The notes beneath the pieces are model-generated. The model saw only the letters and a program-made list of their open reading frames with translations. It had not been told where the DNA came from and did no database searches. Shown in pieces: positions 46,215 to 59,148 of a stretch of DNA of 64,000 nt (position 1 is the first letter of the stretch; each line of letters starts with the position of its first letter). This DNA comes from Strigamia acuminata (lineage: Eukaryota > Arthropoda > Chilopoda > Geophilomorpha > Linotaeniidae), in contig OX442315.1 of NCBI GenBank assembly GCA_949358305.1, forward strand, positions 28,546,427 to 28,610,426, written 5' to 3'. The position numbers and the translations under genes are program-made.

Positions 46215-49200
46215 TTTCGAAATTCCTAGAAAAAGAAATTAAAAATTAAATTAAAAAGTAGTTTTTTACAACATTATACATCATTTAGTAAATGTACAGC
46301 AGATTTCGTAACCTTTTTTTTTTTAACCTTTTAAGAACTTTTGAATGGAATATAAAGCAAACTCCTATAGGGTGCACGACGAAAAATCTCGCACTTGTCT
46401 TCTCACCGAAGTAATGATGTGAAGCTGACAGCACAACTTTAATGGATCTTCATTACATCAATGCAATATAAATCCTTTTGCAACCAATCCTGTAAGACTC
46501 AACCACGTGATTCGTGTCACATGTGTTTAGCACTCAACCATGTAAGTATCAAGTCGTGTTGTACGCATTTTTATTATTTCACGACGTTAATATTGATATC
46601 AAAATCTTTTACTGAACATTTTGTTTTAACATAAAAATTGAATCAGATTTGCTATTTGCGTTTATATTTTTCAAAATTAAGCTTGCTTTTTTGGATTTTA
46701 TTTTATGTTCAATTTTAATTTAAAAAATAAAAAATTAAAAAATTCTGTGTAGTGAAAGCTGGAGTTTGCACAATGCTTTGCATTTCTTCTTAAATCAACA
46801 ACACATACACACTAATTTAGTCTTTGCCAAGATCATCTTTATTTAAATATTGAAATAAATTGTCTGCAGAGTACTTACGAAAGTAATTTGACATAGTTTT
46901 TGACAGCCATAAAACTTTATTCACACTTTCTGCCAATGCTTGACATTGACAAAATAAAACAAGAAATTATTAATATTCAATAAAATGTGTGATAAAATTG
47001 CAGTTACAAACAAATGCAACTAGTTATTACATCACGGAAGAAACAAGAGCATTAATATTATAGTGGCATGATCGCAAAAAACCCAATAAAAGTTAAACAA
47101 TTTTTTTTTTACAAATAAAAATAAATTTACCAAATCAATTCAATTCACAAAACGTGTAGTCTGACCCAAGGTTGGAAAACTTTCAAGGTCTGGGTCTGGT
47201 CTGCGTGCAATGATATTTTGATTCAGTTTTTTAACTCAAATAAAAAAAAAACATTTTGCCCCGTGTTTAAAAAATATAACGTTCATGTCAAGGATATTTT
47301 TGTTACATAACTGCCCAAAAAAATTACTTTATTACTCTATATAGTTTAATTTGTATATTTTCTTTGACGCAAAATGCAAATAACATGTTTGAATTACTGT
47401 ACATCAACAAACAAGTATATTTTTTTATTTGCTGATATCAAATTTATTTTCAATTTCTTATTTTAATAAATATACGGTATAGCACTTTATTTTCCCTTAA
47501 GCTTGTTTAATTAGGGTAGAAACCTGTTGCTGACGTAATGGACGTTAATTAGAAGCCTTATATGAATCGTTATTTGCATCTTTCCTGCAACGAGTAGATT
47601 ATTTGGTAGACCCGAGGGCAGACATTAATCTGACCGAGAATTCGTAGCCCCTTTACGATTCGGGTTTAAAAACACGGAATTTCCAAGTATAAAGAGGGAA
47701 ATTGGACAACTACATTTTTCTTTGACATTTACGAAGTATAATGCAATTTTATGACAATAAAGTAATTATGAATATTGAAATTAAATAATTATAACTTAAT
47801 TGGACAGTTTTTAATTTATGTTGGAAAACCGTGACATTCTTTAAAGAAAAATAAAAAAGAAAAACAGTTTTGTCAAATATAAAAATCATTTATTATTATT
47901 ATTACGTGTACTGGTAGAGAATCTGCTACTCGCCCTAGTTTGGTTCTTGCGGTTTGGTTTTCCCCGTTCTTGGTGCAAATGCAAAGCTGTCCTCAAAAAA
48001 TAACTTTCCACAAAATGAACTTTGATGTGTTGCATGGTCGAATACTCCAAGGGTGAGCTCCATGCCGCTGCAACAGTAATTTCCATGACACACACGTGTG
48101 CGACATTGAATAGTGCTGCAATCGCATGCACGCGCGACAATTGAAATGTTTACAATTTCAATTGTCACACACGCTAGATTGTTTGAATCTTTAAGTTTCC
48201 TTTCTTCGACGAACAGTTTGTGTTTGGGTTGGGCTGGGCTGGGCTTCTGGTGACAGGTTTATTAAATGGTAAATGGATGATAAAAGATAAAAGGTAAAAG
48301 ATAAATGTCGCGGACATGTGCTGCTCCTATTCTACCTCTACACCTTCACTGCACTTCACAAAAATTTGATTTTGAAATTTCAACAAAAATTTGGAATATC
48401 GAGCAATTTGTACTCGTTTAAACGAGAAAAGAAGTCGATTATTTTATCAAGAAACTTGAAATTATGTACATTCTTTGCAAATTTGTATATTTTCTGTTTA
48501 TTTCTATGGTAAATCAAAGGCGGTTGAAAGTGTGATGAAGAGTTGTGAGGTTTTGAATTGAGAAACAATAATCAAATGCCAAAATGCAATAATTATAAAG
48601 AAATTGAACAAACTTTCACTATAAATAGGAATCTAACTAAACTTTGCACTATATATGTAAAAAAACAGATCACAAATTAATGCATTAAGTCACTTTTAAA
48701 CTTATTTAACATTTTGCACAAATCAGTATACTTTATAAAAAAAAATCTTACCCTTTACTAACAATATAGTCCATGCAATTAGTCACAGTTTTTACTTTTC
48801 GACCTAAAAATATTAAGGATATGACTATTAACTCTGCAAAAGAAACGCCTTACACAGCATTTTCTGGCGAACAGTTAAAACCATCAACGCAAAAACCTGT
48901 TTAGCCGGAAATAGATGAAAAATAGAATGAAAATTATATAGAATAAAAAAAAGGTTCAAGTATATAAATTTACAGGTAGCAAGTTTCCACATTAGGAAAA
49001 ACCCTTTTTCTGAACCACCCATTGATCGACCTTGACTTCAAACAGAAAAATTCACAAAAATATTTTGCTGTTTTTCAATATTTTGTCATCTGGACCATGC
49101 AACCTAATTTAAAACCGAAACTTTATGAAAGCCATTCTAATAATCCAAAAATTTGAAGAGTTATAAATTTTGTTTTTGCTGATTTTTAACTCGACAGGAA

Positions 49201-52200
49201 ATAAAATATTTCTAGATAAATTATTATTAATAATATCTGAATTACTTCCCATTGAAAGAAAAAGAAAAACCAATCCAATTTAAAAAAAAATTTACACAAA
49301 ACTGTAATTTTGTACATGTTGAAATAAATTTTCCTCTATAGTTTATTTCAACAGCCGTGCATTTTTGCTGTAAAGACATTTCCAAACATTGATTTTAACA
49401 TTGCAGGTTAAAGGTTTATACCTTCTTTTGTCCCTCTTCCCTCTCTTTTCCTAAAAAAATGTTCAGGTGCGAGTTAAACCAGTTAGAACTGTTGCAATTC
49501 CAATGGAAGTTATATCCTTTATGGCAAATATAATGATAAATTAACTCAGGTCAACTTCATAAAAAAATTGAAATAAATCGCTACCGGTATTTAATTTAAG
49601 ATAAGCGAATATAAACTTTAAAAAAATTAATATTAGACTGTATCTGTACATTTAGTACAATTTATTCCACCTAAATACTGAGGGAGAAACCCGATGCAAC
49701 CTTTGCGTCACCCATGGTCATTGGCTTATGACTAACTGGATTTTACTGGCTTTAACTGCTTTCTGGGAACAATCTGTAAATTCCTAATTGTCCCGACTTC
49801 TGATTTATACAAAATCAAAATCATATTTCTATATAAGAAAGAAGGAAATCGGTTCTCATATTCGAATTATACCTTATTTTCCTGGTAATTTAAATGAAAT
49901 ACACGATGCGTAAACAAGTGTCCATGAAAAGTTACAATTACTATTGCATGTTTGCAACTTTTAATTACCCCATGGTCAAACTGTCAAACTGTAATTAAAA
50001 TTTCTTAAAATGTTTCGTCATTTATTGCATAATGTTTAAATTGTAAAAATATGGTTTTATGTTCGTCAATGTTCATCTCAGAAATCAGAGCAATTAACTT
50101 GAGATACAAAAATTAAAGAAATTTTAAGAAAGACAGTAAGTAAACAGTGAGCGATTGATAATTTTCTAGATTTTATATTTTTATGTGAATTTTATTACTG
50201 GCACTTAAATAACAATAAACTACGTACCGGTAATAAATATTCGTGACAAACAATGGAAATTGAAGATTATACGATACCATTAGTCAAATTATCCTAAAAA
50301 TAATTAATGAAGACCATTATAAACCAAAACCAATAAAGACCAAGCATTGATTGCTCCTTTCAATATACATCAACTACATCAACTATACATCTGTTATCAG
50401 CCAGAAAAAGTCATGCTGCTCTATACATAGCTGATATGCCGGCCGTATACAATTGCGCCCTCTGCAAACAAATATTGAGATTATTAATGCTACTTGTAGA
50501 TCGTAGATCACTTCAATTTGGCGTACTTCAGATTTATAAAATCTTGTTTGTTTTGTGTTCCAAAACGTGAAAAAACAGCATTAATGAAAATAAAAAGGTT
50601 GTTTAATTCAAACAACGCTAATTTACGTCTTTTTATTCCATCGTAATTTAATTTATTGCAACACTTCTCTATGAATACCGGTGTCATAATTTTGTTAAAA
50701 AATCTTTCATGACACATTATAGATGGATTTTATTCAAAGTTTACTCAGCTTCGCCTGTCAGAAAAATGTCATGCTTCTCCTCATGGCAGATTTGCTCGTA
50801 CAGCATGTAAATGATGTAAATTTTGATTTTTTTGCCTAAAACAAAAATAAATTTGAAATTTTATGTCTAAAAAAATAATATTTTTCCAACTCTATTTTCC
50901 TTGTTGTTTTGTTTTATATTTTTATAATCCTTTCAATTTTAATTAATTTTAATTAATTTTTTTGATTTAGCATTTTATAAATTGATGTTTTTTTTGCCGG
51001 CTGCGTTACTGGGTTGTTTCCATCGTTTTTTAATGGATGGAAGCGAGTCGCGATGAGACAGGATCTGTATGCTTAAGTATCGAACTCATATCATCAGCCA
51101 ATAAGCACCAACTGCCATCTAGGCAACATGAGTAGCGCTTGAGTTTCTTTTGCTTCTCCCAAGAGGACGACACTGACGCGGTAGCGAGATGAAACCTTAT
51201 TACAACAAATAATCTTTTTTATTTTTCTTTTCTAAAAAAAAACCCACACAAATAAACTTAACTTTAAATTTTACACCGAAAACATCGTTCTCGTCACCAA
51301 ATAACATTAAGTAAAACCTAAAACCCACCCGTAATGATAAATAAACCCTAAAAACAAATTTCGTTGTAACCAGGATCCATTTTAATAGGCAGCTCACGTT
51401 GAGAAATTCCTATTTTATCCTTCAGTTGTTTTTGCGAAATGTGAAAGAAATGACAAGTCGCACCAATCACATAAAATCTGCTTCGGTGAATTTTTTTCAA
51501 ACCAAAATTATACAATATTGGCAAGATTTAATTTTCCTAACAAATTAACTTTAAATATTGCTTACATTTTATTTTACAATTTTTTTTAAGAAAAATAAAC
51601 TTATATTTGGCCTCACGAAGGTTAGACGTTGAATTCTATCAATAACAACTAATTACTAAATTCAATCCATCTGTAATTACACGTTGAAATTTCGCTTTTC
51701 ATACCTTATACATAAACTGAATAAGTGTCTTGATTTAATCCTATTTCACACATTAGTGCATCGTGTAAAAAAAAATCAAGAGCATTGGACACGAAAATCA
51801 CCCTATCTTAGTATAAAATCTACCAAATTTACTATAATGAGGCTACAAAACAAGCCGGTGTAGTGAGTGTGTCGGCGAGATGTAACGAGATTTGTTTACG
51901 CACAGAATGCGCGCTAATGAGGTCATGCGAGTGCTAATTTCGAGCGTGGCTTTCGCGAAGGAGGTGCAAACGTGTGATATTGACATCACATAGCTACAAC
52001 TCTATTCCAGTATTATAAATATAAACTTCCAGCAAAGATCAGTTAAAACGATATTCCTTTTTTTATATTACTACTTCGAAAGTAGATATCTTAGTTATCC
52101 TAAAGCGCATGTCGTATTGCGATTGACAAAATATTGGATGAAAAGTATCCTTTCAATCCTCGAACCAACCCCGCCCCTTCGTCTATCTACGTAGACTCAG

Positions 52201-54270
52201 GCGCAGAAGGCACAAGAGCGTCCGTGGCGTGGAACCAAGCAGAACTAGGTGGAAATACGAAACGTCTTTTGTCATTGCAAGCAATCAACCCTACGTGCTG
52301 CCATGACCTCTTGTGGCGGGCAGAAGGCGAAGGAAGCGCGAAACACCGACGGCTACAAAAGGAAATTGATTCTCAAAACACCAGGGAATTACGAGTTGTA
52401 GAAAGAAAATAAAAATAGTGTGCTTTCGATTCACACATACGCTTTTTCGATTTCCGGTTTAATTAATAAAAGTGTCAAAATCCATGCATTATTACGGTTC
52501 CTCGGTAAATTACGTGTTAATACATCAATTGACTATGATTACACACTCTAAACCATCGATGAACGCTGTAAATGTATTTTCGAGTTGAAATAAACTATTT
52601 TTGGTGAATTTGACTCCAATAATTCATTCGTGTGACAACAGATGGCCGTACAATGAATTCAACAACCTGTAAAAACGGCGCCGGGTGGTCGTGACGTTAC
52701 GGCTCATGAAATCCGTTTACTGGCTGATGCTCTTTTGTTTAATCTTGTAAACCATGACAGGAATAGAGTTCCCTCTCAAGGGAGAAAAAGCCATTGTGGT
52801 TGTGTTAATGGTGATTTGAAAGAGTATACTCTACTTCCCTATACTGTGTATATGTGTATGCCTATTGAGCAAGCAAAACGACTCCGACATGGCCAACCAA
52901 TTGACCGCCGTGTTCAAGTGGAAAGGGAAAGAAAGGGGACAAAACTCAAGTGGTATATACGAGTTTTCTTCCTTCACATATCCACCAAGATTCTCAACGA
53001 TTATATCCGAAAACTAATGTTGTGGATATGGTCTCCGAGTGGTTTAGCAGTTTCCTCCCTTAATGACCGCAATTTATGGATTTTGACGTTGACAAAGCGC
53101 TTGATGATTCTACATGGAACAAACCCAAACTTGTTTATCCTATATGTATAATTTTAACACAAATTGTGTCGAGCAGATTAAAATTTCTTATATTTTTATT
53201 CCCGCGGTTCATATTCATATTTCAAAGGCGGCTGCTTGCGTTTTTACTTCCGAACCACTGCTCTTCTCTCCCCTCGTCACACGTGATCCGTGACCAGTGT
53301 ACGCTGGAGGGGGGCTGTCATCACCCAAACCACCCCGCCAACTATACCCTCCTAATTCTCCCTATGCCCTTTCAACTTGAACCGAATGACAGCAGCTTTT
53401 ATCCCTTCAAGACAGCCAACTTTTTATTACGAAATGTGCGAACAACTAATCAACCGAAACACGAAAAAGCAAATTTTCTCTTAAACTCGTATACAGAAGT
53501 TCCAACTTCTTCCGTGCCAAATTCAAAACGACTCGTTTATATCCATTGAAGGGTTACAGTCGTTCTGATTTGATCTTTTTACCCTCGACCATAAACTTTA
53601 GCACAGTGCAGGTGGCAGAATCCTATTCATGGAGCGTGTTCCGTAATATTGGCACGCAAATTTCATGTCCTCACTGTCGTTAACGCACTAGCGGAAGTGA
53701 GAGCAGGTGCAAACGGCGGTGGCGGCTCCAAATCAGCTTTTTTTTCCCCGATACTATCGTACTTCATAAAAAATTCATTGGAAGTGATTGTTTTTGAAAA
53801 TCGCCTTGGTCGCCATTTGAGACAAGGCGGTTGCGAGTTGCGACGCGTGCATAGTTGCATCACTTCGGATTGGTGTACGTCACGCTTAGAAAGGTGGGGT
53901 TGGTACATAGGCGAGGCATGCTATTGGAGAAAGTGTGAAGAGGGCGTGGCATTTTTTTTATTGAGTAGCACTTGAAGCGAGCATGAGACTTTATTTGTTG
54001 CGGTGTCGCGTTTCAAAGTGAAAAGCGAAATCTGATCCCAAGAAAAGTGTAGGTAGGCTTCACTGTATTAGTTCTGTGGCTATATCTTTAATTAGATTCT
54101 GCAATTCTGCAATTCTGCATCACTGATCGTTTTTTTTTCATTGAATTATCGATTTTTTTAAACGCTAATTTACAAAACTAATTGTTTTTGGTTAGATATT
54201 TGTTAATTGATTATTTTTTTTACAGGAATTTTAATTTAAAACCCATTGACAAAGTCAAAGTATACGCAAA
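46215..54270. other. Gene-poor 8-kb block between SLC26 and Pox neuro
   Basis: This is the longest gene-free stretch of the window, lying between two divergent genes. It is mostly AT-rich with A/T runs. GC-richer islands stand out near 51000-51190, 51850-52000, 52130-52390, 52620-52720, 53230-53340 and 53640-54050. They have open frames (for example 52134-52412 and 52735-53151) but no family resemblance or splice partners, so I read them as likely regulatory DNA for Pox neuro or SLC26, or as unannotated non-coding transcripts. An acceptor at 54224-54225 (TTTTTTTACAG) shows that Pox neuro has a non-coding 5' exon somewhere in this block. Confidence 0.5.
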
Positions 54271-57200
54271 ATGCCGCACACAGGTACGTCAAGTTGAGAA
54301 TGTTTGGTTTTGTTTTGTTTTGTTTGCAATTTGGCTGATTTGTTTTCGTTTTGTAATTAAGGACAAGCTGGGATTAATCAATTAGGAGGTGTTTTTGTCA
54401 ATGGTCGTCCTCTTCCAGACTTTATCCGTCGACGTATTGTCGAATTGGCGCTGATGGGAGTCCGCCCGTGCGATATTTCGCGTCAATTACTAGTATCACA
54501 TGGCTGTGTATCGAAAATTTTAACTCGATTTTACGAAACTGGCTCTATAAAACCAGGCGCAATTGGAGGGAGCAAACCAAAAGTAAAAAAAAATAATCAT
54601 AATAATAATTAAAATGTTTTTTTTTTCACATTTTCAAGTCCAAAATAATTCTAAAGTAATCATTATTTTCTTTTCTTTTCTTTTTTTGTAGCAGGTGGCA
54701 ACTCCTGCAGTGGTACGAAAAATACTGCGGTACAAAAATGATAACCCATCAATGTTCGCCTGGGAAATTCGAGACCAACTTTTGCATCATCGTCATGTGA
54801 GTGGTGTCCCCAGCGTCAGCTCTATAAACAGGATATTAAGAGGAAATGCAAGTCCAAACTCAGTCTGCGAAGCTTTGACGGCCGCTTCGCAGACTAGTCC
54901 ACACGCAGACACTAATCCAGATTCAGCATCCAATACCAGAACGGGTAATTTATTATTACAATTGTATGTATGGATCGATTTGTTAAAGTTTGTTCATTTC
55001 TCGCAGATGCTGCAACTGGTTCTCTAGCTGCGACGTCATTTTTAAATGGATCATCCGAATTTATACCGAAAATGTCCGATCTTGCTTCAGGAGCGCAATT
55101 ATACAATGCACTTTTACGTTCTTCTTCAACTGTAACGTTGGCAAGCACTTCTGGCTTCCAAGTTACGTCCAGTCTAGCCTCAGAAACAGTCACGTCAATA
55201 CCATTTCAACCGAAAACATCGGAAGACGAGTCGGATGAAAACGTAAATGAAACCGATGATGAAAACGAAGAGAAGAAACAGATACTAAGTAAACGGAAAA
55301 ACTCCTACACCATTGAAGAAATCTTGAAAAGGGAACCAAAAAGAAAAAGGAAATCGTCGATCAATCATTTTTATCAAGACGGAGGTAGGAAAATTATTAC
55401 AATCATTATTAGTATTTTAAAAAAATAAAGAAAACTGTTTATTAAGCCTAACCTATTCCTATTCAAACGTATAAAAACAATCAAGGCGAAGGGATGGGAG
55501 CAGTAGAAAAAAGAAAGTGTGTTTTTTTTTGCTTTGTACTTTATCAAAATGAACAGGTGACAGGCCTGGATCAAACGGATCAGTGTGAGACGCTCACACC
55601 CAAATCTCAAAGGAAAGGAAAAGAAATGAAGTTTGATGAAAGGCTAAAAAGATAGAGATAGAGGGGCCTTTTGGTTCAGAGTTTAAGCGAAATGGATGAT
55701 CAATTAGTGACTTATATTTTTTTTTAAATTAGTTTAAAATTGTTTTATTATTTGAAGGTAATTTTATTTTTAATTATTATTTTTTTGTTGAAAATTGGAG
55801 GTATAAGTTGATTAGAGCAGGAAGGTGATTCGCTATGTGACGAACGATAGCGACGTCGTCACGGAACAGCGAGCGAATTTAGGTGTGGGTGGGTGAGATA
55901 ACCAAGAAGAACGCCCACACACGCCAGCCGTAAGACTGCCACGCCTACGATGCGCGTGGTTCTGCGCAGATTAACAAGTGATTGACAGGCGAGCGACAAG
56001 CTCAATTTGAATTCTTATTATTGAGACTTTTTGAGGAAAAAAAAAGAGGAAGGAACGAAAAATCGATTCCACCCCAGCACTTTTTAAATAATTTTAAAAA
56101 AAAAAAATTAAAAAAAAAAATTGAAGTTTTTCAATTTAACCTCCCATCTGTTTAGCAAATGTTTTGTTCAAAGTTAGAACCAGGTGCGCTAATAATCGTG
56201 CTCAAAGGGTTAAAGCTAAACTTTGATTATAGACCAAGCTCGACCGCCCTTTTGCTCATAATTTCATAATTACAACTTTGTAGTACTAAGAACTTTCGCA
56301 CATCTGAACGGAAGCAAAAAAGCAGAAGCACCCGAGTTACATATTGTGAATTACAATAATTACTATTTTTCAAATGCTGAATAAGGTTTTGCAAAAAAAT
56401 GCTACTAGACGCCACTGCCGCCTACCTCATTGCATATTATACTATTCAATAGAATAGATCTTCCTGGGGGTCTTCCTTGGGCCACCAGCTGTTAATGGGC
56501 GGACTGGATGTCAATCGACTCCTCCTTACATGTCCATCAACTGTGAATCTTTTCGCGATTTCTGACTAAGCATTTGCAGCCGACGTCAAGTACATTCGAA
56601 CGTTCCAAATTCAAATTGTTGAGACTGCATAACACAAATAAATAAACACGCGTATGAATCGTTTTTATTATTGTTGCACGTCATTAAGTTTATTTATATT
56701 CATAAGCTTACTTAACTGGAAAGGAATTAGTGTTAATTTGCTACTTCCTGTGGTTGTGGTAGGGCGTCATATTCAAATTAATAACATCTTGTATACATAC
56801 AGAGGGTATCTATTAGCATATGTCGGCCAGGGATGATTATAGACTTTTGTATGAACTATAGCAAAACTAATATTTAAGAGTGCAATAATGCTACTCTTTT
56901 AAAAAGAGGAGGACATTTTTATAGATGCATGTCCACGAGTCTTGTGAATAAAAGCAGTCGAGCGCGAGGCGCTATTATAATTGAGATGATGAGAGGGAAG
57001 GGAATTTTTTGAAGCAATTTACATAAGCGAATTTAGAGAACACACAAAACTGTGTCAGTTAAGGAGAGGTACAAGCGCCTCGGTGGCTCAGTAGGTAGAG
57101 CGTGAGTCTCATAATCTCAAGGTCGTGAGTTCGAGCCTCACCCGGGGCACAGATATTATTCTTTTTGTTCATTTTGAAGTCAACCTTTATTATAATTGGG

Positions 57201-58088
57201 CACATTTTGAAGTGTACACAAAACTGAATCAGAGACACAAGGTAGCGGGCCTCGGTGGCTCAGTTGGTAGAGCGTGAGTCTCATAATCTCAAGGTCGTGA
57301 GTTCGAGCCTCACCCGGGGCACAGATATCATTTTTGTTGTTCATTCTAGTCAACCTTTATTTATAATTGGGCACATTTTGAAGTGTACACAAAACTGAAT
57401 CAGAGACAGAAGGTCGTGGGCCTCGGTGGCTCAGTAGGTAGAGCGTGAGTCTCATAATCTCAAGGTCGTGAGTTCGATCCTCACCTGGGGCACGATATTA
57501 TTTTTGTTTTATTAAATTTTGGATTCTCTTCTACTGCGACAAATTAGGCAATTCAGAGTTCGCGGCAGGTATTTGCCACCCTATTAAATTAAAAGACCGC
57601 TAAATTAAAACACTTAATCCGGTATTTTTCCATTTTTTCGTCATGATCATGAAATAAAATGTAATAGACGACTTTCATTACCTTTTTGAAGGCACACGTG
57701 ATCGGGGTAATTAAAGTTTATTATTGTGCGTGGTGGTAAAGAAAACCGTAATAAATGTAGCTTTAAATAGCGAGGACCATTTGTACTATAATTTATACTT
57801 ATTGAATGGTAAAACTACGTACGGTAGTTTCATTTTTAATATATATTTCATTTTACAGATGGCAAAAAATACTCGACCCATTCTGCGAGCGAAAGTAAAC
57901 AGCAAATTTTCACGACTCCGATCGCCAATCAGTTGTATCCATGGCAATCGAGATGGCAATTGACTTCATCTCCATTTTTTTTGCCACGAATTTGTCCATT
58001 TCCTTTGTCGGTAGCGCCTCCTCAAGCCCTATACTTTCCCCATCCGGTGCTCTACGACAACGACAGTGTTCAATCCACATCTAAATAA
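54271..58088 (+). CDS. Poxn: Pox neuro-type (PaxA group) paired-domain transcription factor
   Basis: This paired-domain transcription factor specifies sensory neurons in arthropods. Exons are 54271-54283 (M-P-H-T-G), 54362-54582, 54692/54695-54944, 55007-55384 and 57859-58088. The paired domain reads [19 protein letters not shown], then [33 protein letters not shown], and the second half [10 protein letters not shown] ... [12 protein letters not shown]. The L-L-V-S-H-G and T-R-F-Y-E-T-G variants and the M-P-H-T-G start point to Pox neuro rather than Pax2/5/8 or Pax6. There is no homeodomain, as expected. An eh1/octapeptide-like motif (Y-T-I-E-E-I-L) followed by a basic stretch lies near the end of exon 4. 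The last exon is Pro/Phe-rich and ends S-V-Q-S-T-S-K. The last intron (2.5 kb) holds three tRNA genes. Confidence 0.93.
55306..55326 (+). other. eh1/octapeptide-like repressor motif in Pox neuro
   Basis: The codons read Y-T-I-E-E-I-L, close to the eh1 form F-x-I-x-x-I-L that recruits Groucho/TLE. The segment is followed by a basic run (K-R-E-P-K-R-K-R-K) that may act as a nuclear signal. In other Pax proteins the octapeptide sits between the paired domain and the homeodomain; here it is near the end of the fourth coding exon. Confidence 0.5.
57077..57149 (+). tRNA. tRNA-Met (CAT), elongator type, copy 1
   Basis: This is 73 nt. The acceptor stem pairs GCCTCGG with CCGGGGC (one T-G pair). The D-arm contains GCTCAGTAGGTAGAGC, the anticodon loop is CTCATAA with anticodon CAT, the variable loop is AGGTC, and the T-arm GTGAG-TTCGAGC-CTCAC is perfect. 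No CCA is encoded and no intron is present. The fold and sequence fit elongator tRNA-Met. Confidence 0.95.
57249..57321 (+). tRNA. tRNA-Met (CAT), elongator type, copy 2
   Basis: It is identical to copy 1 except for one D-loop base (AGTTGG instead of AGTAGG). All stems are intact and the anticodon is CAT. It lies 172 nt after copy 1 with related flanking sequence. Confidence 0.95.
57420..57492 (+). tRNA. tRNA-Met (CAT), elongator type, copy 3
   Basis: It matches copy 1 except for the T-loop (TTCGATC) and an acceptor-stem change (CTGGGGC), which gives a G-T pair and so remains foldable. The anticodon is CAT. It is probably functional, though it is the most diverged of the three. Confidence 0.92.
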
Positions 58089-59148
58089 GTGTTCATTTGT
58101 CAGAAGTACTTCTGATCTTGTCAATCACATAATACTCTTCTAGTCACATAATGCACGTAAAATGTTACACATAAATTTAAAGGCAGAAACAATTTTTCGT
58201 TAAAAAAATATATATAAATATCTAATGTGATTTTAATGTAATTTTTTTGGGTTCTGATTACAAAATGTCACATTAAACCACTAATACCTTGTACCTTAAT
58301 GCATACTTACAAGATCTGTAACACTATTATGTTCTAGTCATAACCGATATTTCAAATTAATTTTTTTTTGTATATAACAAATGATTGTATTTATTGTTTC
58401 ATGGCAACACACTTATTTTCCATGTAATTCTAGTCATTAAAATGTCAATTGCATTATTGTTATTCAAAAGACCATCTGTTGCTGTTAAATATAACTTATC
58501 AAATTATTTAACAAGATACATTCTATCACTTTTCCTCTAGACACGACAAACGTGATGTTAGTTTACAGTTTCACCAACTAGGCTTATTATCCTTACGTGG
58601 GGTGTAATTTAATCGTCAAAGTCAAGTGAAAGCCTTTAAAAGAGCAAACATTGTTCTTCTACATTAACCCTGTTATTAAATAACTACAGGCTCATTTGAC
58701 CCTCTGTTTATAATCGAAAAATTATACCCCTACAGAAAAACACATCATCCCCTAAGTGGGATATTCGCTTTCTCCACTTCACTTCTATTTTTATTGGTTA
58801 CACACCAAAGTGAGCGCAAAAATACACAAATTGGGCTACAAAACCTTCTTTTGCTTAAGATCTTGTAAAATTTATTCATTTTTATAGAAGGTAAAACATT
58901 AAACTGACTAAAACTAGTTGTCCTTTAACGCTACAAGTTAATTAAATCGATAATTAGCACTTATATCTGCTCTGAGGGCTGGGAGGAGTTTGACCAATAA
59001 CTGAATAAATAAAATATAAAAACTGTTCGCTTTGCTTTACGGTATAATTTTGATTTTTATATTGATCTTTTTTACATTAAATAATAACTAGGAAAACAAT
59101 TATTATTAATTTATTCGGTTCGATTTTTTTTTTTTTTTTACAAACAAA
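58089..59148. other. Convergent 3' regions of Pox neuro and LHFPL
   Basis: There is no coding signal. The region is AT-rich, with likely 3'UTRs and poly(A) signals of both genes. Confidence 0.55.

Larger units (their letters stand above)
57060..57500 (+). repeat. Tandem duplication of a ~172-bp unit carrying tRNA-Met
   Basis: The three tRNAs are spaced 172 and 171 nt apart. The spacers share strings such as TTGGGCACATTTTGAAGTG and CACAAAACTGAATCAGAGAC, so the whole unit, not only the tRNA, was duplicated. Confidence 0.85.
55385..57858 (+). other. Large last intron of Pox neuro, with tRNA genes and possible enhancers
   Basis: The intron is 2474 nt, against mostly 60-100 nt elsewhere. It has a GC-richer island at 55840-56010 and another at 56450-56620 (with CAGCTG next to TTAATGG), then a tandem tRNA array. 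No further exon is visible. Confidence 0.6.

Noticed and set aside
52134-53549. Several plus-strand ORFs of 90-157 residues in the gene-poor block
   Set aside because: No recognisable domain, no consistent splice sites, and composition typical of non-coding GC islands.
57420-57492. Third tRNA-Met as a pseudogene
   Set aside because: Its changes keep all stems foldable, and the T-loop TTCGATC is a normal form.
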